Below, piece after piece: positions 8,121 through 17,635 of a stretch of 64,000 nucleotides of DNA; the stretch's first letter is position 1; each line of letters opens with the position of its first letter. Position numbers and translations under genes: made by a program. A model generated the notes under the pieces. It was not told where the DNA came from, did not search any database, and saw nothing but the letters and a program-made list of their open reading frames with translations. The stretch comes from Aquitalea magnusonii (lineage in GTDB: Bacteria > Pseudomonadota > Gammaproteobacteria > Burkholderiales > Chromobacteriaceae), in assembly GCF_002217795.2 (NCBI RefSeq), contig NZ_AP018823.1, forward strand, positions 434,001 through 498,000, in the 5' to 3' direction.

Positions 8121-10127
8121 TTACAGGCCCTGGGTCTCGATGCGGACGCGCTGTCCCGGCTGCAGGCGGGTGAGCTGGTTGGCATCGTTCCAGCGCTGGA
8201 TGTCGGCATGGTTCACACCAAATCGACGCGCAATGCTGTATACGGTGTCGCCACGTTGCACGACATATTCGGCCGGCACGGCACCGGTGGCCGCCGTCGT
8301 GCCACTGCTGACCTTGACCAGCGCTTCATCCTGCGCGGACGGTGCTGCCACCGCCTCGGCCAGCATGGTGTTGCTGGCCAGCGGGTTGGGCTTGACGCGG
8401 ATGGTTTGGCCCAGTTTCACCGTGCTGTCACTCAGGTTGTTGTAGGACTTGAGATCAGCCACGCTCACATTGTAACGACGCGAGATATTGAACAGGGTAT
8501 CGCCACTGACCACGGTGTGTTGGCTGGCTGCCGGGTTGACACTGGCCAGGCGCGCTTCCAGCGGCTTGGGCGGCGGGGTGGTGCTGGACGGCAGGCTGGG
8601 TGCTTCGGCCTTGGCCACTACCAGCGGCTTGCTAGCAGGGTTTGCCGCAGCGGCTTCTGCCACATCAGCCGTGCTGGCCGCTGCAGTGGCGACCGTATTG
8701 GCAGCCGGAGTGGCGCTGGTGCTTGCCGCGGCTACCGTTGATGTGCTCGGCGTCACGCTCTTGTCAGCCGATGCGATAGTAATGGCTGGGCTGCTGGTTT
8801 GCGCCACCGGACGAATGCTGGCCACCAGGGTTTGCGGCTTGGTTACTGCCGGAGTGCTCACGGCAACCGTAACAGGCTTGGCTTGCATGGCAACTGCGGT
8901 GACTGGTTGCGGCTTGGCGCTGGCAATCAGGCTGTCACTGGCTGCCAGATTGTTGTCGGTACCATCAAGCGGGGTTGCAAGCGGGGTGGCACCATCGCTC
9001 TTGCCGCGCAGCGCAACCAGCACCGGGCGGCCTGCGGTGAGATTACGCGAACCGAGCTTGTTGACGTTTTGCAGTTCACCCGGACTCATGCCATAGCGTT
9101 CGGCCACACTGGCTACGTTTTCATCCGCCGTCGGGGTATATACCTGCCAGCTCAGCAGTGGCTTGTCCCAGTGCGACAGGTTGTAATCGAACTTGTCGGC
9201 CTTGGCCAGCGGAATCAGCATCTGGCGGCCTGGCTTGTGGGCATAGACCGGCAGATTGAAAGCCGGGTTCAGCTCCTTGAATTCGGCGACCGACATGCCT
9301 GCCATCTTGGCGGCCACTTCGATATCCATGTGACGCCCGGTGGATACCGCAATGAAGTAGGGCTTGTTGGGGAATTTATCCAGCCGGATACCGTATTTTT
9401 CCGGCTGGCTGAGGATGTTGCGAACGGCAATCAGCTTGGGCGCGTAATTGCGGGTTTCGTTCGGCATCTTGATGTTTTCGTAGGTCGGCTCCAGTCCGGC
9501 AGCCTGGGCGCGTGCAATGGCGCGTGCCAGATTGCCTTCGCCCCAGTTGTAGGCGGCCAGTGCCAGATTCCAGTCGCCAAACTGCGCATACAGGTTTTGC
9601 AGGTAGTCCAGCGCGGCGCGGGTGGCTTCCATGATGTCGCGGCGGCCGTCATACCACCAGGTTTGTTCCAGGCCATAGTGACGGCCAGTAGCTGGCATGA
9701 ATTGCCACAGGCCGGCAGCGCCTACCGGCGAATTGGCGGTAGGGACAAAAGCGCTTTCCACCACCGGCAGGAAAGCAATTTCGGTCGGCATGCCGCGTCG
9801 TTCCACTTCATTCATGATGTGGAACAAGTATTTGTGGCTGCGATCAAGAATGCGTTTGAAGTATTCCGGCTTGCTGCTGTACAGGCGTTCCTGCTTGCGC
9901 ACGATCTCGGCATTGACTTCCGGCAGCTGGAAACCTTCGCGTGCGCGTTCCCAGACGTTGTCGCCATTACGCAGCAAACTGGAGTTGAGCAGCATCATGT
10001 CCAGGCCTGCCGCCTGGGCTTCATCCACCCCTACCGACTGGCGAAATGCGCCGGAATCGGCATGCGCCAACGATGGCAAGGAAAATGCAAATGACAGCGA
10101 AAGTGCCAATGGGGTGATTCTTTTCAT
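8121..10127 (-). CDS. mltD: Membrane-bound lytic murein transglycosylase D with LysM domains
   Basis: Cleaves peptidoglycan glycan strands in the periplasm. 668 residues: signal peptide about 1-23 (no lipobox cysteine seen, unlike E. coli MltD); SLT catalytic domain about 100-230 with catalytic Glu124 in PVVESAF, then GLWQFMPATGRHYGL and AAYNWGEGN. One diverged LysM-like stretch is near 335-378 and two clear LysM repeats follow near 535-580 and 621-664. Between them lies a Thr/Ala/Ser-rich linker of about 150 residues. E. coli MltD is 452 residues, so this one is extended by the linker. gloB lies upstream in the same direction, the order seen in E. coli. Confidence 0.94.
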   Translation of the reverse strand: MKRITPLALSLSFAFSLPSLAHADSGAFRQSVGVDEAQAAGLDMMLLNSSLLRNGDNVWERAREGFQLPEVNAEIVRKQERLYSSKPEYFKRILDRSHKYLFHIMNEVERRGMPTEIAFLPVVESAFVPTANSPVGAAGLWQFMPATGRHYGLEQTWWYDGRRDIMEATRAALDYLQNLYAQFGDWNLALAAYNWGEGNLARAIARAQAAGLEPTYENIKMPNETRNYAPKLIAVRNILSQPEKYGIRLDKFPNKPYFIAVSTGRHMDIEVAAKMAGMSVAEFKELNPAFNLPVYAHKPGRQMLIPLAKADKFDYNLSHWDKPLLSWQVYTPTADENVASVAERYGMSPGELQNVNKLGSRNLTAGRPVLVALRGKSDGATPLATPLDGTDNNLAASDSLIASAKPQPVTAVAMQAKPVTVAVSTPAVTKPQTLVASIRPVAQTSSPAITIASADKSVTPSTSTVAAASTSATPAANTVATAAASTADVAEAAAANPASKPLVVAKAEAPSLPSSTTPPPKPLEARLASVNPAASQHTVVSGDTLFNISRRYNVSVADLKSYNNLSDSTVKLGQTIRVKPNPLASNTMLAEAVAAPSAQDEALVKVSSGTTAATGAVPAEYVVQRGDTVYSIARRFGVNHADIQRWNDANQLTRLQPGQRVRIETQGL

Positions 10128-10291
10128 CTGGCCGGCCCGGATTTCTGATCTGGGCCGATGCTAAACACCACCCCATGGTGTGTCAATGAAAAAAGACAAA
10201 TCATTTCATGAGCTTTGCGCGAATAGGTCCTTGCTGATAATTGATTACAGCGGTCAGGCTTTTGTTAAGAATGATCTACCCGGAATGCATG

Positions 10292-11050
10292 TCAGCGGAA
10301 ATTGTTCTTCCATTCGCGCAACACCGCAAACACCTCGACCCGTTGGGAAAGCGCTTGTCCGGCATGGCGGCTGGCCATGTCTTGTACGCTGCTGATACCG
10401 CTGCGCATAAAGGGGTTGGTGGTTTTTTCCAGTCCCAGTTCGGTGGGCAGGGTGGGCAGGCCCATGGCAATTTGTTTCTGGTCCAGCAACTGCCTGAGCT
10501 GGATTTCGTCATTGTCCGGCTCCACGGCAAGGGCGAATTTGAGATTGGACAAGGTGTATTCGTGCGCCGGGTAAAAGCGGGTGGTATCCGGTAATGCGGC
10601 CAGCTTGTCCAGCGAAGCCAGCATTTGTGCCGGGCTACCCTCAAACAGCCTGCCACAGCCAGCGCCAAACAGGGTGTCACCGCAAAACAGTTGGCCATGA
10701 CCGTAATAGCCCAGGTGATCCAGCGTATGGCCGGGCAGGGCCAGCACTTCAAATGCATAGCCATGCCAATGCACCGTGGCACCTTCCATCACGGGCTGGT
10801 TGACGCCGGCAATGCCCGCCGGGCCATACACCCGTGCTTGTGGCCAGCGTTGCAACAGTTCAGCCAAGCCGCCGCAATGATCGGCATGGTGGTGGGTGAT
10901 GAGAATGGTTTGTAGTGCCAGGCCGCGTTGCTCCAGAACGGTGATCAGCGGCGCGGCTTCTCCCGGGTCGACTGCAAGTGCACCGGTGCCCTGTTGCAAA
11001 ACCCAGATATAATTGTCGGCAAATGCCCGAACGGGGGTAACGGTAAACAT
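10292..11050 (-). CDS. gloB: Hydroxyacylglutathione hydrolase (glyoxalase II)
   Basis: Hydrolyses S-D-lactoylglutathione to D-lactate and glutathione, the second step of methylglyoxal detoxification. 252 residues from the ATG at 11050, the usual length of 251-255. The metallo-beta-lactamase metal motif THHHADHCGG is present (HxHxDH), with further His ligands at LPGHTLDH and in YPAHEYT. A strong ribosome site (AAGGAG on the minus strand) precedes 11050, which decides this start over longer options. The start codon lies only 20 bases from that of the divergent methyltransferase gene, so the promoters must sit inside or across the opposite gene. Confidence 0.96.
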   Translation of the reverse strand: MFTVTPVRAFADNYIWVLQQGTGALAVDPGEAAPLITVLEQRGLALQTILITHHHADHCGGLAELLQRWPQARVYGPAGIAGVNQPVMEGATVHWHGYAFEVLALPGHTLDHLGYYGHGQLFCGDTLFGAGCGRLFEGSPAQMLASLDKLAALPDTTRFYPAHEYTLSNLKFALAVEPDNDEIQLRQLLDQKQIAMGLPTLPTELGLEKTTNPFMRSGISSVQDMASRHAGQALSQRVEVFAVLREWKNNFR

Positions 11051-11070
11051 GGTCGGATCGGACTCCTTCA

Positions 11071-11832
11071 ATGATGCAAGCGTTTTCCACGTGGCTGACC
11101 ACAACCGAGCTGGGACATTACCTGCTGCAGTGTGAACAGGCATTTTTCGATCGGGCGGTCGCCGATATTTTCGGTTTTCATGCTGTACAGATGGGCCTGC
11201 CCGAGGTGGACTTCCTTGCCGCCAACCGCATTCCCTGGCAATGCCATGCCGCCGAGGGCGGCAAGGCGCAGATCATCTGCCAGCCGACGCAGTTGCCGTT
11301 TGAATCGCGCAGCCTGGACTTGCTGGTGATGCCCCATCTGCTGGATTTTACCACCGAGCCGCATCAGGTTCTGCGCGAGGTGGAGCGTGTACTGATGCCG
11401 GAGGGACGTTTACTGATGACCGGTTTCAACCCGGTATCCTTGTGGGGCGTGCGGCGTCTGATTCAGGGGCGCGCAGATACCCCGTGGCGTGGCAATTTTT
11501 TCCCCTTGATCCGCATTCGCGACTGGCTGAAGCTGCTGGACCTCGAACCGGTTGCCGGTTGCTTCATGGCTTATGCCCCGCCGTTGTCGCAACAAGGCTG
11601 GCTGGAGCGCTTTGGCTTTATGGAGCGTGCCGGGGACAAATGGTGGCCGCTGGCCGCTGGTGTGTACGGGATAGAAGCGGTCAAGCGCCAGCGTGGCATG
11701 CGTCTGCTCACGCCGGCGTGGAAGACCGCCAAGCCGGCCAAGGGACTGGTGGTGGCCGGAGGCAATGAACGTCACCCCAGCCGCAGGCAAACGCCATCCA
11801 GCCATCGCCAGGTTGGCGGTGATCAGGATTGA
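11071..11832 (+). CDS. Class I SAM-dependent methyltransferase (YafS-like)
   Basis: 253 residues with a Rossmann-type methyltransferase core: a SLDLLVMPHLLDF segment equivalent to the motif before the catalytic loop, then EVERVLMPEGRLLMTGFNPVSLWG, the typical post-core motif of methyltransferase domain 11/25 proteins. The N-terminal glycine-rich SAM motif is weak. The substrate is unknown. Position between gloB and rnhA is the same as E. coli yafS, which supports orthology. The start is ATG 11071 or 11074. No strong ribosome site is seen, because the upstream bases are taken by the AAGGAG of the divergent gloB. Confidence 0.82.
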   Translation: MMQAFSTWLTTTELGHYLLQCEQAFFDRAVADIFGFHAVQMGLPEVDFLAANRIPWQCHAAEGGKAQIICQPTQLPFESRSLDLLVMPHLLDFTTEPHQVLREVERVLMPEGRLLMTGFNPVSLWGVRRLIQGRADTPWRGNFFPLIRIRDWLKLLDLEPVAGCFMAYAPPLSQQGWLERFGFMERAGDKWWPLAAGVYGIEAVKRQRGMRLLTPAWKTAKPAKGLVVAGGNERHPSRRQTPSSHRQVGGDQD

Positions 11833-11890
11833 ACGGACCTGATTGAATCAGCCCAGCCCTTGATGGGTGGGGCCAACAGAACAGAGAAAC

Positions 11891-12334
11891 ATGACAACTG
11901 AAGACTGTGTCGAGATTTATACCGATGGTGCCTGCAAAGGAAATCCCGGTCCCGGTGGCTGGGGCGCGCTGTTGCGCTTCAAGGGCAAGGAGAAGGAGTT
12001 GTTTGGCGGCGAACGCGGCACCACCAATAACCGTATGGAGCTACTGGCCGTTATCCGCGGCCTGGCGGCACTGAACCGGCCCTGTCATGTGGTGGTCTAT
12101 ACCGACTCGCAATATGTTCAGAAGGGTATTTCGGAGTGGATTCATGGCTGGAAGGCCCGTGGTTGGAAAACGGCAGCCAAGGAACCGGTAAAGAACGCCG
12201 ATCTGTGGCAGATGCTGGACGCCGAGCGTAACCGCCACACCCATGTGGATTGGCGCTGGGTCAAAGGCCATGCCGGCCACGAATTCAACGAACGGGCCGA
12301 CCAGTTGGCCAACCGTGGTGTTGAATCCCTGTAA
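11891..12334 (+). CDS. rnhA: Ribonuclease HI
   Basis: Degrades RNA in RNA-DNA hybrids, removing R-loops and primers. 147 residues from the ATG at 11891 (E. coli 155). The four catalytic carboxylates are visible in order: Asp in [11 protein letters not shown], Glu in NNRMELLAV, Asp in YTDSQYVQ and Asp in NERADQLAN. The basic-protrusion region [10 protein letters not shown] is present, as in typical type HI enzymes. It lies 57 bases before dnaQ in the same direction, so they may be cotranscribed; in E. coli the two are divergent. Confidence 0.97.
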   Translation: MTTEDCVEIYTDGACKGNPGPGGWGALLRFKGKEKELFGGERGTTNNRMELLAVIRGLAALNRPCHVVVYTDSQYVQKGISEWIHGWKARGWKTAAKEPVKNADLWQMLDAERNRHTHVDWRWVKGHAGHEFNERADQLANRGVESL

Positions 12335-12391
12335 ACCGTTTTGCCTCCTTATTGATTGGGACCGGTGCAAGCCGGTCCGCCAGAAAGCAGC

Positions 12392-13114
12392 ATGAGACAG
12401 ATTATTCTCGATACTGAAACTACCGGTCTTGACCCGGACCAGGGCCATCGCATCATCGAATTTGCCGGTCTGGAAATGATCAACCGCAAGCTCACCGGCC
12501 AGCACCTGCATCTATATATCCACCCCGAGCGTGATATCGATCCGGATGCCGAGCGGGTACACGGCATCTCGCTGGCTTCGCTGGAAGGCAAGCCGCGCTT
12601 TGCCCAGGTGGCAGAGCAGATGGCTGATTTCATGCGTGATGCCGAATTGATCATTCACAACGCGCCATTTGACGTCAAATTCCTCAACGCCGAGTTTGAC
12701 CGGCTGGGCCTGCCCAAAATCAATCAGCTGGTTGCCCAGGTGACCGACACCCTGGCCATGGCGCGTGACCAGTTTCCCGGCAAGCGTAACAGCCTGGATG
12801 CCCTGTGTGACCGTTTTGATATCGACCGTTCCAACCGTACCCTGCACGGCGCGCTGATCGACTGCGAACTGCTGTCCGAAGTGTATTTGTGGATGACCCG
12901 TGGCCAGGAAAGCCTGGTGATGGATATCGACGTGGATACCGGCAATGCGCAGGGCGGTGATATCCAGTTCGAGCGCAAGCCGCTATTGGTCAAACGTGCC
13001 AGCGCGGAAGAGCTGGCTGCGCATCAGGCTTATCTGGGTGAGTTGGACAAGGCGGTCAAGGGTAGCTGCCTGTGGCGCACCCTGGAAAACCCACCTGCAG
13101 GAGATGCTGCATGA
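12392..13114 (+). CDS. dnaQ: DNA polymerase III epsilon subunit (proofreading exonuclease)
   Basis: 3'-5' exonuclease of the replicative polymerase. 240 residues (E. coli 243). Exo I LDTETTGLD, Exo II IIHNAPFDVKFL and Exo III with HGALIDCELL are all present. The C-terminal region (after about residue 185) corresponds to the part that contacts the alpha subunit. The start ATG at 12392 puts the catalytic DTE at residues 7-9. The stop overlaps the ispD start (ATGA at 13111-13114), indicating translational coupling. Confidence 0.96.
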   Translation: MRQIILDTETTGLDPDQGHRIIEFAGLEMINRKLTGQHLHLYIHPERDIDPDAERVHGISLASLEGKPRFAQVAEQMADFMRDAELIIHNAPFDVKFLNAEFDRLGLPKINQLVAQVTDTLAMARDQFPGKRNSLDALCDRFDIDRSNRTLHGALIDCELLSEVYLWMTRGQESLVMDIDVDTGNAQGGDIQFERKPLLVKRASAEELAAHQAYLGELDKAVKGSCLWRTLENPPAGDAA

Positions 13115-13794
13115 CGCGCTATCTGGCATTGGTGCCCGCTGCCGGCTCTGGCAGCCGCTTTGGCGGCCCCAGCCCCAAACAGTATCTGCAGCTCAATGGT
13201 CGCCCACTGATGTGGCATACCTTGCAAGCACTCAGCCAGGTTGAGGCCATCAGCGAAGTGGTGCTGGTGTTGTCGCCGGGTGATGAGTGGTTTGACGACT
13301 TTGACTGGGACCTGCCCAAGTTGCGGGTACACCGGGTAGGCGGGGCGAGCAGGGCGGAAAGCGTGCGCAACGGACTGGAAGCCATGGCGGCTGGTGAGCA
13401 AGATTGGGTGCTGGTACACGATGCCGCCCGCTGTTGCCTGTCGGTGGCGGCGGTAGAGCGGCTGATTGCCACGCTGGCAGATGACCAGGTGGGTGGCCTG
13501 CTGGCCTTACCGGTGCCCGATACGGTCAAGCGTGCCGATGCCGAGGGGCGCATCAGCGCCACCGTGCCGCGCCAGGGCCTGTGGCTGGCCCAAACCCCGC
13601 AGATGTTCCGTGCCGGCCTGCTGGCGCGCGCGCTGGCCGGCAGTGTGGCGGATGAAGTGACTGACGAAGCCTCGGCCATCGAACGGCATGGACACAAGCC
13701 ACGCCTGGTGGAAGGCGATGCACAGAACTTCAAGGTGACTTACCCGCGCGACCTGGCCTTGGCCCGGGCGATCCTGGCTTCACGAAAGGACTGA
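13111..13794 (+). CDS. ispD: 2-C-methyl-D-erythritol 4-phosphate cytidylyltransferase
   Basis: Couples CTP to methylerythritol phosphate, a step of the MEP isoprenoid pathway. 227 residues. The nucleotide-binding N-terminus [20 protein letters not shown] is intact, as are the later [10 protein letters not shown] and [10 protein letters not shown] segments. ATG 13111 overlaps the dnaQ stop; GGAG lies 9-10 bases before it inside dnaQ. It is followed by ispF after 5 bases, the common ispDF pairing. Confidence 0.96.
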   Translation: MTRYLALVPAAGSGSRFGGPSPKQYLQLNGRPLMWHTLQALSQVEAISEVVLVLSPGDEWFDDFDWDLPKLRVHRVGGASRAESVRNGLEAMAAGEQDWVLVHDAARCCLSVAAVERLIATLADDQVGGLLALPVPDTVKRADAEGRISATVPRQGLWLAQTPQMFRAGLLARALAGSVADEVTDEASAIERHGHKPRLVEGDAQNFKVTYPRDLALARAILASRKD

Positions 13795-13799
13795 ACCCC

Positions 13800-14279
13800 A
13801 TGTTCCGAGTTGGACAAGGTTACGATGTACACCAACTGGTGGCAGGCCGCCCGCTGATCCTGGGTGGGGTGACGATTCCGCACAGCCACGGCCTGCTGGG
13901 CCATTCCGATGCCGACGCCCTGTTGCACGCCATTACCGACGCGGTATTGGGCGCGGCGGCCCTGGGCGATATTGGCCGTCATTTCCCAGATACTGACGAA
14001 CGGTTCAAAGGGGCTGACAGCCGCGTGCTGCTGCGCGAAGCCGTTGCCCGTGTGCGCGCCGCAGGTTGGCAGGTGGTGAATGTGGACGCCACGCTGATTG
14101 CCCAGCAACCCAAGCTGGCACCGCATATCGATGCCATGTGCGCGACGATTGCCGCCGATCTGGGGATTGCGGTGAAGGCGGTCAATGTGAAAGGCAAGAC
14201 CAACGAAAAGCTGGGCTATCTTGGCCGAGCCGAGGCCATAGAGGCGCAAGCCATCTGCCTGTTGATGCCCTTGGCTTGA
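13800..14279 (+). CDS. ispF: 2-C-methyl-D-erythritol 2,4-cyclodiphosphate synthase
   Basis: Cyclises the CDP-methylerythritol phosphate intermediate in the MEP pathway; a zinc-dependent homotrimer. 159 residues, full length. The metal ligands are in GYDVHQL and the [18 protein letters not shown] segment, and the [13 protein letters not shown] and [11 protein letters not shown] stretches follow. It is directly downstream of ispD in the same operon. Confidence 0.97.
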   Translation: MFRVGQGYDVHQLVAGRPLILGGVTIPHSHGLLGHSDADALLHAITDAVLGAAALGDIGRHFPDTDERFKGADSRVLLREAVARVRAAGWQVVNVDATLIAQQPKLAPHIDAMCATIAADLGIAVKAVNVKGKTNEKLGYLGRAEAIEAQAICLLMPLA

Positions 14280-14363
14280 TGGCGTTTCACCCGACAGATG
14301 CAAGCTGATGTGGGATAATCCACCGCAGGATGTGCAATCGAACTTACTGATGGAGGTATCAAC

Positions 14364-15023
14364 ATGCTGACCCAAGACCAACTCAAGCTGGCTGTCGCCA
14401 AACAGGCGCTGGAATTCGTGCCGGACGACTGCATCATCGGTGTGGGCACCGGCAGCACGGTGAACCTCTTCATTGAAGAACTGGCCAGCATCAAGGGCCG
14501 CATCAAGGGGGCCGTATCCAGTTCGGAAGCCTCCACTGCCCGGCTGAAGGCGCACCACATTCCGGTTTTCGAGCTGAATGACGTGGAAAAACTGGAGGTG
14601 TATATCGATGGTGCCGATGAAATCAACCATCACCTGCACATGATCAAGGGCGGTGGCGCGGCGCTGACGCGTGAGAAGATTGTTGCCAGCGTGGCCGAAC
14701 AGTTTGTCTGCATTGCCGATGAAAGCAAGTATGTGCTGAAGCTGGGTGCGTTTCCGCTGCCCATCGAAGTCATTCCGATGGCACGCAGCTCGGTGGCCCG
14801 TCAGTTGGTGGCGCTGGGTGGCCATCCGGAACTGCGCCAGGGCGTCGTCACCGACAACGGCAATCTGATTCTTGACGTACACGGCCTCACCATCAACACG
14901 CCGGTGGAGCTGGAAGAAGCCATCAACCATATCGCCGGTGTCGTCACCTGTGGTCTGTTTGCCCGCCGTCGCGCCGACGTGCTGGTGCTGGGCCGCCAGA
15001 ACGGTGTGGAAGTGATCCGTTAA
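14364..15023 (+). CDS. rpiA: Ribose-5-phosphate isomerase A
   Basis: Interconverts ribose 5-phosphate and ribulose 5-phosphate in the pentose phosphate pathway. 219 residues, same as E. coli RpiA. Visible motifs are [20 protein letters not shown], the catalytic DGADEIN and [17 protein letters not shown] site lies 8 bases before ATG 14364. It sits 84 bases after ispF and may be read from the same transcript or its own promoter. Confidence 0.97.
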   Translation: MLTQDQLKLAVAKQALEFVPDDCIIGVGTGSTVNLFIEELASIKGRIKGAVSSSEASTARLKAHHIPVFELNDVEKLEVYIDGADEINHHLHMIKGGGAALTREKIVASVAEQFVCIADESKYVLKLGAFPLPIEVIPMARSSVARQLVALGGHPELRQGVVTDNGNLILDVHGLTINTPVELEEAINHIAGVVTCGLFARRRADVLVLGRQNGVEVIR

Positions 15024-15181
15024 TGCCGCACCGCTGTGGACCTGTTCAGCTTATTGACCAAGCCCATCTCGCTTGCAAGGAAAGGGCGGGGGGATTGGGA
15101 ATAGATGGGTAGGCTGCGGAAGAAATAAGCAAGTGGAAAGGCCCGGCTTTGCCGGGTCAAGTGCAATCGTACCAACTTACT

Positions 15182-15248
15182 TTGTCAGCAGCCTGACAGG
15201 CCCGTCTTGATTAAATGTCATCAGCCTGTCATCTGGCCAGCTTATCAT
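15182..15248 (+). promoter_or_regulatory. Pho box and promoter of phoU, with phased upstream half-sites
   Basis: Two 7-mers ATGTCAT (15215-15221) and CTGTCAT (15226-15232) with a 4-base spacer make an 18-bp PhoB box with one mismatch to consensus. A -10-like TATCAT at 15243-15248 starts 11 bases after it, the spacing at which the Pho box replaces a -35. Two more half-sites, TTGTCAG (15182) and CTGACAG (15193), lie upstream in the same 11-bp register, with a degenerate one at 15204. Confidence 0.78.
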
Positions 15249-15288
15249 CCCCCTTTACCTGAATTTCGCATTCGTTCAAGAGGCAGAC

Positions 15289-15993
15289 ATGGCAGAACAC
15301 ATCTCCAAGCAGTTCGACATGGAACTGGAAACCATCCGTACCCGCGTACTGCAAATGGGTGGCCTGGTGGAACAACAGATCCTGTCTGCTATCGATGCGC
15401 TCATGTCCGGTGACATCGCCAAGTTTGACAAGGTGATTGCCGAAGACGCGCTGGTCAACTCCATGGAAGTGGCCATCGATGACGACTGTCAGCACATCAT
15501 CGCCCGTCGCCAGCCGGCCGCCAGCGACCTGCGCATCATCATCACCGTGATCAAGACCATTACCGATCTGGAACGCATTGGTGATGAAGCGCAAAAGATT
15601 GCCCGCATGGGTAAAACCATCTATCAGTCCGAGCGTTACCAGATGCCGCGCTTCCGCGAAATCCGCAAGATGGCGGAAGTGGCGCTGGCCATGCTGCGCC
15701 GCGCACTGGATGCGTTTGCGCGGCTGGATGCCACCGCAGCGCTGGAGCTGGCCGAAGAAGACATGCGACTGGACGACGATTTCGCCGCCGAACTGCGCCA
15801 GTTGATTACCTTCATGATGGAAGACCCGCGCACCATCAGCATGTCCATCGACACCCTGTTCATTTCCAAGGCCATCGAGCGCATTGGCGACCACGCCAAG
15901 AACATCTCGGAATATGTGGTGTATCTGGTGAAGGGCAAGGACATCCGTCATACCTCGCTGGAAACCATCAAGCGGGAAACGCTGGGTCACTGA
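15289..15993 (+). CDS. phoU: Phosphate signalling regulator PhoU
   Basis: Cytoplasmic negative modulator of PhoR/PhoB signalling and of PstSCAB phosphate uptake. 234 residues made of two PhoU three-helix repeats; the metal-binding signatures ERIGDEAQKIA and ERIGDHAKNISEYVVYLVKG mark each repeat. ATG 15289 has GAGGCAG upstream. It is unusual in standing apart from pst genes here, but it carries its own Pho box, so phosphate starvation should induce it. A strong terminator follows at 16018. Confidence 0.95.
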   Translation: MAEHISKQFDMELETIRTRVLQMGGLVEQQILSAIDALMSGDIAKFDKVIAEDALVNSMEVAIDDDCQHIIARRQPAASDLRIIITVIKTITDLERIGDEAQKIARMGKTIYQSERYQMPRFREIRKMAEVALAMLRRALDAFARLDATAALELAEEDMRLDDDFAAELRQLITFMMEDPRTISMSIDTLFISKAIERIGDHAKNISEYVVYLVKGKDIRHTSLETIKRETLGH

Positions 15994-16017
15994 TCAAGCG
16001 CAATGACGCAATTGCAC

Positions 16018-16055
16018 AAATGGCGGTAACATCCCGGATGTTACTGCCATTTTTT
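16018..16055 (+). terminator. Intrinsic terminator of phoU
   Basis: A long perfect hairpin arm, 16 bases (16018-16033 with 16037-16052), and a T run to 16055, directly after phoU. Confidence 0.92.
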
Positions 16056-16139
16056 ATTGAATAATCCATGGCGGAGCAGTGCCCAGACCATGCAGTCCGT
16101 CCTGACTCCGCAGCAAACCATATTGGAAAAGGCTAGCCT

Positions 16140-17633
16140 TTGACCACAACCCTGCCCACCCCTGATGTGCTGGCCACGGTCGATCTGGGGTCCAACACCT
16201 TCCGCCTGCAAGTGTCACGTGTTGTAGAAGACCAGCTCTACCCGCTGGATGCGATGAAAGAAACCGTCCGCCTGGGGGCCGGCCTGACTGCCGACAAATA
16301 CCTGGACGATGTCACACAAGAAAAGGCGCTGGCCTGCATGGCACGCTTTGGCGAACGTCTGCGCGGCTTCAGTCCGCGGCAGGTGCGTATTGTGGGCACC
16401 AACACCCTGCGCGTGGCGAAGAACTCGGCCGAATTCATCCAGCGGGCTGAGGCGCTGCTGGGCTTTCCGATTGAAATCATTGCCGGTCGCGAAGAAGCAC
16501 GGCTGGTGTATATCGGTGCCGCCCATTCCCTGCCCGCCACCAAGGAAAGACGCCTGGTGGTGGACATCGGTGGCGGCTCTACCGAATTTGTCATTGGCAG
16601 CCAGTTCAAGGCGCATGTGACGGAAAGCCTGCCGCTTGGCTGTGTCAGCTTCAGCCTGCGCTACTTTGCCGACGGCAAGCTGAGCCGTAGCAATTTTGCC
16701 GATGCCACCCTGGCCGCGCGCAACGAAATCCAGCGCATTGCCAGCGAGTACCGCCCGGAGGAATGGCAACTGGCGGTCGGCACTTCCGGCACCGCCCGTT
16801 CCCTGCGTGACATCCTGGAAATCAACGACTGGTCGGCATCGGATATCACGCTGGATGGCATGCTGCAATTGCGAGCCGAACTCATCAAGCGGGAAAACCT
16901 GAAAAATGTCAGCCTCAATGGTCTGAAGGCAGACCGCCTGCCGGTACTGCCTGGCGGGCTGGCCATCATGATTGCCATCTTCGAAGAACTGGGAGTGAGC
17001 AAGATGACGGTGGCTGAAGGTGCGCTGCGCGATGGTGTGCTGTACGACCTGTTGGGTCGCCAGCGTGAAAAGGACATGCGTGAAAGCACGGTGCAGCTAT
17101 TCAAACGCCGCTACCACGTTGATGTGCAGCAGAGCGAACGGGTGCAATTGCTGGCCGAACGTTTGTACCGCATGGTGGCTGGCGAGGATATCGACCAGGA
17201 CATGCTCAAGCGCCTGGTCTGGGCTGCACGGCTGCATGAAATCGGCCTGACCATCGCCCACACCGCCTATCACAAGCATTCGGCCTACATCCTGCAGAAT
17301 GCCGACATGCCGGGCTTTTCCAAGCGTGAGCAGGCCATGCTGGCCACCATTGTGCTGGGGCATCGTGGGGACATGGGCAAAATGCAGCAGGTGGTGCATG
17401 ACTCCGCGCTGTGGCAGGCCGTGGTGGCGCTTCGACTGGCGGTGCTGTTCTATCGCAGCCGCCATCCGATACCGCTGTCCGATCTGCTGGATCTGAAGTC
17501 GGCAGCCAAAGGTTTCGTGCTGAGCGTCAGCAAGAATTGGCTGAAAGATAATCCGCTGACGGCCAGTGCCTTCCGCCAGGAAGTGCTGCAGTGGAAGAAT
17601 GTTGGTTTCGAACTCGAAATCAACCAGATCTGA
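16140..17633 (+). CDS. ppx: Exopolyphosphatase, Ppx/GppA family
   Basis: Releases phosphate from the end of polyphosphate chains, or hydrolyses pppGpp; the family cannot be split by eye. 497 residues. The actin-like ATPase-fold phosphate motifs VDLGSNTFRLQVSR (residues about 15-28) and VDIGGGSTEFVIG are intact, and the C-terminal half carries the helical HD-like domain (LHEIGLTIAHTAYHKH). The start is a TTG at 16140 with AAGG about 8 bases upstream; the next candidate, a GTG at 16167, is too close to the active-site motif. Its position after phoU fits phosphate storage metabolism, though a terminator separates them. Confidence 0.9.
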   Translation: MTTTLPTPDVLATVDLGSNTFRLQVSRVVEDQLYPLDAMKETVRLGAGLTADKYLDDVTQEKALACMARFGERLRGFSPRQVRIVGTNTLRVAKNSAEFIQRAEALLGFPIEIIAGREEARLVYIGAAHSLPATKERRLVVDIGGGSTEFVIGSQFKAHVTESLPLGCVSFSLRYFADGKLSRSNFADATLAARNEIQRIASEYRPEEWQLAVGTSGTARSLRDILEINDWSASDITLDGMLQLRAELIKRENLKNVSLNGLKADRLPVLPGGLAIMIAIFEELGVSKMTVAEGALRDGVLYDLLGRQREKDMRESTVQLFKRRYHVDVQQSERVQLLAERLYRMVAGEDIDQDMLKRLVWAARLHEIGLTIAHTAYHKHSAYILQNADMPGFSKREQAMLATIVLGHRGDMGKMQQVVHDSALWQAVVALRLAVLFYRSRHPIPLSDLLDLKSAAKGFVLSVSKNWLKDNPLTASAFRQEVLQWKNVGFELEINQI

Positions 17634-17635
17634 CC

